Source: Planctomycetota bacterium (GTDB lineage: Bacteria > Planctomycetota > Planctomycetia > Isosphaerales > Isosphaeraceae). From it: a stretch of 5,380 nt of DNA. Positions 1-5,244 of this stretch are shown here, piece after piece. Location: assembly GCA_021778575.1 (NCBI GenBank), contig JAJYCH010000389.1, positions 1 through 5,380 of the forward strand, given 5' to 3'. Every line of letters starts with the position of its first letter. Position 1 is the stretch's first letter. The position numbers were made by a program, and so were the translations under genes. Below the pieces are notes generated by a model. The model was not told the origin of the DNA. It did no database searches and saw only the letters and a program-made list of their open reading frames with translations.

Positions 1-1088
1 GTCTGGAGGCCAGTCGGGTCGATGCTGGTGGGAACGTCGCTGACGATATTTTCACCCGGAGCGGCGAGATTGACGGTCGTCGCCCCGTAGTTCGAGAAGC
101 TTGACAGGTTGCCATTCTGGTCGATCGAGGCCACGCTCAACTCATTCGGCAGAGTGTAGCTGGCCGGATAACTGGGAATCGTGTCGTTATTGGTTCCGTT
201 GTTGCCGGCGGCGGTGACGAACACCACGTTATGCGCGTTGGCATACGAAATCGCGTCCTGGAGCGGCGTCGAACCGGCGACGCCTCCCCAGCTTGCGTTG
301 ATGACCTTCGCTCCGTGGGCGACGGCGAAATAGATCGCCGAGACCGCGTCATCGGTCGTGCCGTTGCCGTTGGAGTCGAGAAACTTCAGCGGCATGATCT
401 GCGCCGAGGGATCGACGCCCACGACGCCAAAGTTGTTGTTGCCAACCGCCGCGATGATCGCCGAGACATGGGTGCCGTGGCCGTTGTCGTCCTGGACGTT
501 GGGGGTGTTGGTGATGAAGTTCCAGCCGTGGACATCTTTGGGGTAGCCGCTGCTGGCGTCGTTGGTGGGGTTGGTCCAGATTTTCCCGGCAAAGTCGGCG
601 TTATTCAGGTCGATCCCCGTATCGAGCACGGCGATGATGGTCGAAGTGCTGCCAAGAGTCACGCCCCAGGCTTCCGGCGCGTCGATATCCACATTGTTCG
701 ATTGATTCATCCCCCAGAGCTGGCTGAACGCCGGGTCGTTGGGAAGGTTGGAAACGGCCGACGCGTGAAGGATCGCATCGGGAGAGGCCGAGACCACGCC
801 GGCCGTGGCCTGAAGACTGGCGATCGCGCCGGAGACCGAGTATCCCGACGGAATCGCGATCAACTCGTCACCCGAGGGATAAGTGGTGACCAGCGTCGCG
901 TGGATCGACTGGACCGTCTCCTGCTGGTCACTCGACGAATCGGTCGTGGCGAACTTGACGAAAATGCTCAGCGCAGGGTCGGGATTGGCAAGCCCGACCG
1001 CTGTCGAGGCGGTCGCCGTCAGCAAATGGCGTGATTCCAGCGGCTCGCAGACGAGTCGAAAGCGGCGAGGTCGTTTGGGCCGAATCAT
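1..1088 (-). CDS. Exported subtilisin-like serine protease (peptidase S8), 3' part outside window
   Basis: The first 362 residues of a secreted subtilase are visible. Residues 1-24 form a basic stretch followed by LVCEPLESRHLL, a LEPR-XLL-like N-terminal signature typical of planctomycete exported proteins; this fixes the ATG at 1088, which has GGGAAG 8 nt upstream. Residues about 40-110 look like an inhibitor-I9-type propeptide, and NDPAFSQLWGMNQ (117-129) resembles the usual start of the mature enzyme. Catalytic Asp156 lies in AVLDTGID and catalytic His204 in DDNGHGTHVSA; SWGG (266-269) forms a substrate-binding strand and Asn296 in TAAGNNG is the oxyanion-hole residue. The frame stays open to the left edge, where the GTSMAxP box with the catalytic serine should follow shortly; it cannot be confirmed. 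The enzyme would hydrolyse extracellular or cell-surface proteins. It is separated by 189 nt from the upstream M50 gene, so it probably has its own promoter. Family assignment is secure; substrate unknown. Confidence 0.95.
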   Translation of the reverse strand, partial: MIRPKRPRRFRLVCEPLESRHLLTATASTAVGLANPDPALSIFVKFATTDSSSDQQETVQSIHATLVTTYPSGDELIAIPSGYSVSGAIASLQATAGVVSASPDAILHASAVSNLPNDPAFSQLWGMNQSNNVDIDAPEAWGVTLGSTSTIIAVLDTGIDLNNADFAGKIWTNPTNDASSGYPKDVHGWNFITNTPNVQDDNGHGTHVSAIIAAVGNNNFGVVGVDPSAQIMPLKFLDSNGNGTTDDAVSAIYFAVAHGAKVINASWGGVAGSTPLQDAISYANAHNVVFVTAAGNNGTNNDTIPSYPASYTLPNELSVASIDQNGNLSSFSNYGATTVNLAAPGENIVSDVPTSIDPTGLQ

Positions 1089-1172
1089 GGTGAAGTCTTC
1101 CCGGTCTGAGGCGATCCGATCGAACGTCGTCGTGAACGTCCAACTTGCCTGGATGGGCATCTGCGCCGGGGG

Positions 1173-1203
1173 GGGCGTTACGCCCGAACTTGTCGAAGGA
1201 CCC
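1173..1203. repeat. Short palindrome plus CTTGTCGAAGG-type dispersed repeat
   Basis: GGGCGTTACGCCC (1173-1185) is a perfect short dyad, and it runs directly into CGAACTTGTCGAAGGACC (1185-1202). The latter closely resembles the CTGAGCTTGTCGAAGGAC family of dispersed intergenic repeats found in many high-GC bacteria, recognisable because one frame reads PELVEG, as it does here. It sits in the spacer between the M50 gene and the S8 protease, about 85-115 nt upstream of the protease start. The resemblance is from memory; only one copy lies in this window, so its repeat status in this genome is inferred. Confidence 0.5.
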
Positions 1204-1277
1204 ATTCAATCTATCACATCAGCCGAGCGATTGTCCGGCGGGAAGCGAGTCGTGATGCTGGCCGAGGTGGGAATTCC

Positions 1278-2336
1278 TCAAGGAAGCGGGATCGGGAACC
1301 AGGTCGCCAGGGTGAGGAGCACCATCAGGCCGATATATTCGACCGCCGAAAGTCGATCCGACTTCGCTGGAGGCGTCACGAACGCCGCCTGATAAGCCGA
1401 ACAGATTGTCACAAACAACAGAACAGTATATCCGATCTGGTTCGATTGATCGGTCAAGGCCCAGAGAGTCGATGCGGCGGCCGTCGCCAGCCAGCGCTGG
1501 GAGCGTGAGAGAACCTTGAAGGCGTGGGCTCCGTCCAGTTGCCAGATCGGGATCAGGTTGAACAGGTTGATGACCGCCGCGAACCGGGCGATCCCGGCAA
1601 AAATCAACTGTCCCGTCGCCAGGCTGAGCCCGAGACAGATCGCGACCGCGCCCGCCCCCCAGAGCGGCCCGCCCAGGCCGATCTGAGCTTCCTGCCGAGC
1701 GTCCGTGATCGCTTGCCGACCTCGGATGAACGCTCCAAAACCGGGGATGAACATCGGCGCATCGGCTTTGAGTCCGTAACGACGGAAGGCCATCACGTGG
1801 CCCATCTCATGGACATAAGTGGTCAAGACCAGCCCGAGCGCGAACGGCCAGCCCCAGAGCGACCAGTACGCCCCGAGCGTCACGAACATCGAGAGCAGAG
1901 TGCTGAGCTTGGTCAGGCCGAGCAGGAGAAACTTCCCCTTCAGCAGGATCATTCCGGCCAGGAACTTGAACTTCCAGAGCATCAGTCCGAGCGTTCCCAA
2001 CCCCGCGGCGCCCCCTGCCCAACCCCCGCTCGCAGGCGTCGTTTCGGGTGCCCGAGCAGGCCCGGCGTCGATCCGCCAGCCGATCTCGGTGATCTTTCCC
2101 GAGATCACCTGATGCTGTCGGCTGGTGGTCGGCAACAGTTCCAGCGCCGAACGCCAGGCGACCAGCGCGGCGGTCCAGTCGCTCGAAGCCTCGGCGGCGG
2201 CGGCCTCGGCGGCAAACTTCTTGAGTTCTTCGGCGTGGACCAGCCGGTGGCAGCCCGGACAGATCAAGAAATGCGGGGCCACCTCGGTCCCACAATCGGG
2301 ACAGGGCAGCGCCGGCAGGGTTTGTGCGTCAAGCAT
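1278..2336 (-). CDS. Zinc-ribbon site-2 protease (peptidase family M50), multi-pass membrane
   Basis: Membrane zinc metalloprotease of the SpoIVFB/site-2 protease class, which cleaves peptide bonds within or next to the membrane. With the ATG at 2336 it has 352 residues. The N-terminus is a zinc ribbon (Cys12, Cys15 in CPDC; Cys26, Cys29 in CPGC), followed by a helical, TPR-like segment (about 35-85, with WTAALVAWRSALELLP). Hydrophobic segments fill about 105-352. The catalytic site is HEMGH at 176-180 (two His ligands, Glu catalytic), and the second family motif is NLIPIWQLDG at about 260-269, whose Asp268 should be the third zinc ligand. The motif order HExxH then NxxPxxxLDG is that of M50. 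The start overlaps the stop of the preceding membrane gene by 8 nt, which suggests translational coupling. A TTG at 2354 would add six residues (MKGWRD) but lacks an obvious ribosome site. The substrate is unknown; the coupled neighbour is a candidate partner or substrate. Confidence 0.9.
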   Translation of the reverse strand: MLDAQTLPALPCPDCGTEVAPHFLICPGCHRLVHAEELKKFAAEAAAAEASSDWTAALVAWRSALELLPTTSRQHQVISGKITEIGWRIDAGPARAPETTPASGGWAGGAAGLGTLGLMLWKFKFLAGMILLKGKFLLLGLTKLSTLLSMFVTLGAYWSLWGWPFALGLVLTTYVHEMGHVMAFRRYGLKADAPMFIPGFGAFIRGRQAITDARQEAQIGLGGPLWGAGAVAICLGLSLATGQLIFAGIARFAAVINLFNLIPIWQLDGAHAFKVLSRSQRWLATAAASTLWALTDQSNQIGYTVLLFVTICSAYQAAFVTPPAKSDRLSAVEYIGLMVLLTLATWFPIPLP

Positions 2337-3108
2337 GTCCCGCCAGCCCTTCAATGGGTCCGGAATCGCCCAGGCGATACGGACCGGTCACGACGATGGC
2401 CAGCTTCTTGTTCATCTTCCAGGCTTCCCAGACCGCGAAGCCGACGAACGCAATCATGATCGGCGATTGCTGGGCCATGAGAATCGGCGTCGTATAGGCG
2501 AAGCAGAAAAGCGCGAAGACAATCTGAGCAATCATTGCCTTGTCGACCTGAGGCGGATTCTGAGCCTCTTCGGCCGGAGCGGGTTGAACGGCCCCAGGAG
2601 GGTTGGCCGGCGCCGCTGCGGCGGGAGCCGGCTTTGCGCCGAATTCATCGATCATCGACAGAGTAAAATAAGTCATCGCCAGTGAGGTATACGTCAGAAA
2701 GACCGCGAGAATCTGATAGACAAGTCCGCCACGATTCCCCGATCCCTTGCGGACCATCTTGCCGACCATGAAACCGATCAGGATGGCGACGATCGAGATA
2801 TCGATCGGCGAGACCGACAGGAAGGCCACGTAGATGATGGTCCCGAGCAGAGAGGCAAGCGAGCCCAGAATGACGGCCCGGAGCAATCGAGCCACCCCCG
2901 AACCGCCGCGAAGTTGCCCTTCGACCTGGACCCGGCAGGGCTCGCAGAGCGTCGTGCCGTTGATTTCGAAGTACTGATCGTTGATCGGTTGATGACAGCT
3001 CGCACAGGCCAGAACCGGCGCCTCCGCTTCCGTCGGGTTCTCGAACTCGGCGTGATCGAATTGCAACCCGTCCGGATCGGGGGAATTCGTCTCGGGCTGG
3101 ATCGACAT
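2329..3108 (-). CDS. Polytopic membrane protein with N-terminal LIM/zinc-ribbon-like module, function unknown
   Basis: I do not recognise a named family. The 259-residue protein begins with an acidic, disordered-looking stretch (1-31), then a four-cysteine module CASC (Cys35, Cys38) and CEPC (Cys55, Cys58) around QYFEINGTTL, with the spacing and look of half a LIM domain or a zinc ribbon. Hydrophobic segments lie at about 75-97, 102-118, 129-152, 191-210 and 214-230, indicating four or five membrane helices. An Ala/Pro-rich loop (157-188) separates the third and fourth. The ATG at 3108 has GGAG 8 nt upstream. Its TGA overlaps the start of the zinc-ribbon M50 protease by 8 nt, so the two are almost certainly co-expressed. 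Inference: the cysteine module binds Zn on the cytoplasmic side and the protein may present substrates to, anchor or regulate the protease. Gene reality is well supported; the role is not. Confidence 0.88.
   Translation of the reverse strand: MSIQPETNSPDPDGLQFDHAEFENPTEAEAPVLACASCHQPINDQYFEINGTTLCEPCRVQVEGQLRGGSGVARLLRAVILGSLASLLGTIIYVAFLSVSPIDISIVAILIGFMVGKMVRKGSGNRGGLVYQILAVFLTYTSLAMTYFTLSMIDEFGAKPAPAAAAPANPPGAVQPAPAEEAQNPPQVDKAMIAQIVFALFCFAYTTPILMAQQSPIMIAFVGFAVWEAWKMNKKLAIVVTGPYRLGDSGPIEGLAGHA
2334..2352 (-). promoter_or_regulatory. Start-deciding ribosome site for the M50 gene with 8-nt gene overlap
   Basis: On the minus strand GAAGGG (2352-2347) lies 10 nt before ATG (2336-2334), and a second purine-rich stretch, GGCGGGA, is closer to it. 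The ATG overlaps the TGA of the upstream gene in the arrangement ATGCTTGA, so a terminating ribosome can reinitiate. The in-frame TTG at 2354 is preceded by CCGGACCCA, a poor site. This favours the ATG start. Confidence 0.5.
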
Positions 3109-3218
3109 CGTGAGATCTCCAAGTCGTCGGCGACCGGGGGGGGGCTGGAAAACGGACCTTCAAGATAACAGGTGTCGGGGCGTTTTCGCAAATATTCATG
3201 CCGGATTGTGAGATCCGA

Positions 3219-4529
3219 TCAACCACCGGGACCGCTGATCCAGCTCGGACGCTCGCTCATCGTCTCCCAGATCAATCGAAGCCGACGGGCGACGATCTTC
3301 GCCCAGAGATCGCAACCGAGCGGCGAGAGGTGATGATCGCTGTGTCTTCGGTTGAATAATGGGCTGTACGGAAACGGCCGACCTTCGCGAACCGCCTCGG
3401 CCTTCAGGGACAAATGCGTCGTTGTGAATTCCTCGATCGGATCGAGGTATTGTTGCCCCGAACCATCAAAAATCCGCGAGATCTGGGCCGGGTAAACCGA
3501 GTCGTTCCGCCGGCCCGTCATCGAGTCTTCCTGAGTGAGCGGCACCGCGAGGAAGAGAATCTTTCGGGTCCGGCAATATTGCGCGATCTTGTCGAGCCAG
3601 TACTCTGTCTCGGTCCAGTTTTCGGGGCGGTCCATCGCGCCGAAGTCATTGGCGCAGAGACTGATGATCACAAATTGGGGATGAAATCGTTCCTGGAACG
3701 CGAGGAGTGAATAGTAATACTGCTCGGGCGAATAGCCGAGAACTCCGGTGTTCAGCACCGAGACGGTCCGGCCAAGCTCGCTCCGGAGCCTGGCTTCGAG
3801 CCGGACTGGTGGAGTCTGATCATCACCGACCAGAAGCCCTTGCATGTTCGAGTCTCCCAGGACGATCCCTCGGAGAGCGGCGTTCGGGTCGGGTTCGGGA
3901 CCGCGACAGCCCCACGAGTTGGTCGTCTGAACCGACTCGGGGACGACCCGACCGCCGACCGCCTCGCCCAGCCGTCGAGCCTCGGGAGTCTCGGGGATCT
4001 CGAACATCGCCTGAACCCCGTTGACCGTCAAGCCGATCAGCCAGACCGATCGGGTCAGCGGTCGAAGTCGATAAGACCGACCGGCGTCGTCAGCCTCGAA
4101 CACCGCCGAGGAGAGTGCCAGCGTCCAGTCGAAATTTCCCCAGCGAACCACGGCGGAATCAGATTCCATCCCCGCGACGCGGAGGAACTCGGCCATCGGA
4201 GGCCCGCCCTCGATCGCGACCTGCCGCAACGCCGCGCGGGTCTGGGCGATCCCTTGAGCCCGGTCGCGATCGCGCTGCGATTCATAGGCCTGGCGATCGT
4301 CCTCGAATCCCATGATCTGGTTGAACCACCGGCGCGACTCGAAGCCCAGCCGATAGACCCTCGCCCGCGAGCTGGGAAGCCCCAGAACCAACCCGAGAAC
4401 CGCCACGGTCGTCACGCCAGCGATCATTCGCTTGAACGAGCGGTCAAGCCGACGCGCCCGGCTCAAAAACGGTAGTTCGCGCTGAATCCAGCGACGTCGA
4501 GACCGATCGCGACGCATTCCGAAATCCAT
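3219..4529 (-). CDS. Membrane-anchored SGNH/GDSL-like hydrolase
   Basis: A 436-residue protein with a strongly basic N-terminus (5-34), one hydrophobic helix (about 36-51) and a large domain that is then probably outside the cytoplasm (type II anchor). SGNH landmarks appear in order: GIVLGDSNMQG (nucleophile Ser227), NTGVLGYSP (260-268, block II Asn/Gly), ISLCAND (Asn294, block III), and DHHLSPLG (Asp398 and His400, in the D-x-H-L-S-x-x-G form). Members of this fold are esterases, deacetylases or O-acetyltransferases acting on lipids or polysaccharides; the substrate here cannot be read. Residues 60-205 match no domain I know and contain NSWGCRGPE just before block I, an arrangement I recall from planctomycete homologues. 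The ATG at 4529 is preceded by GGGATAACGGGA; an ATG four codons in (4517) is an alternative. The gene has 172-nt and 110-nt spacers on either side, so it may be a single transcription unit. The fold call is firm, the activity is not. Confidence 0.85.
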   Translation of the reverse strand: MDFGMRRDRSRRRWIQRELPFLSRARRLDRSFKRMIAGVTTVAVLGLVLGLPSSRARVYRLGFESRRWFNQIMGFEDDRQAYESQRDRDRAQGIAQTRAALRQVAIEGGPPMAEFLRVAGMESDSAVVRWGNFDWTLALSSAVFEADDAGRSYRLRPLTRSVWLIGLTVNGVQAMFEIPETPEARRLGEAVGGRVVPESVQTTNSWGCRGPEPDPNAALRGIVLGDSNMQGLLVGDDQTPPVRLEARLRSELGRTVSVLNTGVLGYSPEQYYYSLLAFQERFHPQFVIISLCANDFGAMDRPENWTETEYWLDKIAQYCRTRKILFLAVPLTQEDSMTGRRNDSVYPAQISRIFDGSGQQYLDPIEEFTTTHLSLKAEAVREGRPFPYSPLFNRRHSDHHLSPLGCDLWAKIVARRLRLIWETMSERPSWISGPGG

Positions 4530-4594
4530 TCCCGTTATCCCAAAACACGCGGTTCAAGGAGTTGATAACAAAGAGGTTCGCGTCGCTTATCTCT

Positions 4595-4622
4595 CACGGT
4601 TCGGGAATTTATTCCCGTCGTG
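4595..4622. repeat. Inverted repeat with perfect 16-bp core between nikR and the SGNH gene
   Basis: The core CGGGAATTTATTCCCG (4602-4617) is two 7-bp arms around TT. It is flanked by a further pair, CACG (4595-4598) and CGTG (4619-4622), so 11 base pairs can form with a small asymmetric bulge. It lies in an AT-richer stretch 66-93 nt upstream of the SGNH hydrolase start. It could be a regulator's operator or a hairpin ending the nikR transcript, but no T tract follows on either strand. The sequence is clear; the function is undetermined. Confidence 0.5.
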
Positions 4623-4630
4623 TTCCTTGG

Positions 4631-4702
4631 GAGCGTTTTTCAAGTGGCTGTCGCGTCTGATCTGGCGTAGGGTGGGCTCGCTACCCCATCTGCAAAACGC
4701 TC
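4631..4702. repeat. Long-loop inverted repeat overlapping the end of nikR
   Basis: GAGCGTTTT (4631-4639) and AAAACGCTC (4694-4702) are perfect 9-bp inverted copies 54 nt apart; the right arm's last base is the final base of the nikR stop codon. A small inner pairing, GGGT (4670-4673) with ACCC (4683-4686), sits in the loop. In the nikR transcript this could fold into a 3'-end structure that stabilises the RNA or helps termination, though no U run follows. Because this arrangement brackets the 3' end of a regulator gene, a protein-binding role is also possible. Confidence 0.4.
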
Positions 4703-5166
4703 TAATCCTCGTGCGGATGAGGGTGCGGATGCGAATGGGGGTGGCCGGTCTCGATCGGCATCACTGCGGCCAGGACGAGCCGCCCGGTCTCGACGCCTTT
4801 CGTGCCGATCAGACCGTCGGCCAGTTCGCGGATGATCTTGGTCGTGCCTCGGAGCAGGATCACTTCAAGGCAACGGTGAGCGTCGAGATGGACATGAGTC
4901 GTCGTGACGACACGATTCAGATGGAGGTGTTGCAGCTCGGTGAGACGTTCGGCCACCCGGCCGACGTGGTGATCGTAGATCAGGGTGACGACGCCCATCG
5001 ACTCGGAATCGTCATCCCCCACGACTTCCTCGATGAGCGCGGCCCGCATCAGGCCCCGGACGGCCTCACTCCGGTTCGGGTAGCGATGCTCCTCGCGGTA
5101 GCGGTCGAACCTGTCGAGCAGTTCGCCGCCGATCGCCACGCTGAACCGAACGAGGGGCTCTTTCAC
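4702..5166 (-). CDS. nikR: Nickel-responsive transcriptional regulator NikR with His-rich tail
   Basis: NikR is a tetrameric Ni(II)-sensing repressor or regulator of nickel uptake genes. The 154-residue protein has the ribbon-helix-helix DNA-binding domain at about 4-45 (VRFSVAIGGELLDRF then PNRSEAVRGLMRAAL) and the ACT-like metal domain at about 57-138. The high-affinity Ni ligands align with E. coli His76, His87, His89 and Cys95 as His80, His91, His93 and Cys99, in QHLHL and HVHLDAHRC, with exactly the same spacing. His66 in YDHH corresponds to the secondary site near E. coli His62. The C-terminus adds GHPHSHPHPHPHED (141-154) with six alternating histidines, likely extra metal-binding capacity. 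The start is GTG at 5166, with GGGAG 8 nt upstream. No nickel permease, hydrogenase or urease gene is adjacent, and no GTATGA-N16-TCATAC site of the E. coli kind was seen. It follows an oxidoreductase gene by 78 nt. Identification is very secure; the regulon is unknown. Confidence 0.96.
   Translation of the reverse strand: MKEPLVRFSVAIGGELLDRFDRYREEHRYPNRSEAVRGLMRAALIEEVVGDDDSESMGVVTLIYDHHVGRVAERLTELQHLHLNRVVTTTHVHLDAHRCLEVILLRGTTKIIRELADGLIGTKGVETGRLVLAAVMPIETGHPHSHPHPHPHED
4711..4743 (-). repeat. 12-nt periodic repeat encoding the His-Pro tail of NikR
   Basis: GTGCGGATG occurs at 4711-4719 and again at 4723-4731, a 12-nt period, followed by a degenerate third unit up to 4743. Read on the minus strand it encodes the alternating His/Pro(Ser) tail. 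It probably arose by slippage or short tandem duplication, and its length may vary between strains. Confidence 0.6.
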
Positions 5167-5200
5167 TCCAAGGTCTCCCGGACAAGGTCGGTCGCCGGCG

Positions 5201-5229
5201 GGTCCGGTCGGCGAAAGCCGGACTGGACC
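5201..5229. other. Dyad in the spacer upstream of nikR
   Basis: GGTCC (5201-5205) pairs with GGACC (5225-5229). Inside, GTC/GAC and GGC/GCC pair around a GAAA loop (5213-5216), with one mismatch or wobble and one bulged G. It falls between the oxidoreductase stop and the nikR ribosome site. It may be a transcript-end hairpin of the oxidoreductase or a leader structure of nikR; the absence of a T tract and the very high GC content of the region, where chance dyads are common, keep confidence low. Confidence 0.3.
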
Positions 5230-5244
5230 GGCTCGGCGGCTCGA

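Noticed and set aside
231..1034. Long plus-strand open frame opposite the S8 protease
   Set aside because: It is an antisense shadow: Arg/Asp/Val-rich with no domain, while the minus frame has clear subtilase motifs.
1270..1277. GGAATTCC palindrome right after the M50 stop
   Set aside because: An 8-bp palindrome is expected by chance and forms no stable hairpin.
2337..2354. TTG start for the M50 protease six codons upstream of the ATG
   Set aside because: No ribosome site precedes it, it lengthens the overlap to 26 nt, and ATG at 2336 has GAAGGG upstream; still possible.
1524..2459. 311-codon plus-strand open frame opposite the M50 gene
   Set aside because: Arg/Gln/Pro-rich low-complexity translation typical of antisense frames in high-GC DNA; it crosses the overlap of two well supported minus-strand genes.
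3165..3191. Possible minus-strand promoter TTGCGA (3191-3186) and TGTTAT (3170-3165) before the 259-aa membrane protein gene
   Set aside because: Each hexamer matches the sigma-70 consensus at only 4 of 6 positions and the spacer is 15 nt; planctomycete promoters are too poorly defined to support it.
3110..3215. Direct repeat GTGAGATC at 3110-3117 and 3208-3215 flanking the spacer, as a target-site duplication
   Set aside because: The repeat is only 8 bp and the DNA between has no transposon ends or transposase; probably coincidence.
3202..3217. CGGAT-N6-ATCCG hairpin just after the SGNH hydrolase stop, as a terminator
   Set aside because: The stem is only 5 bp and no U run follows on the minus strand; it could be chance.
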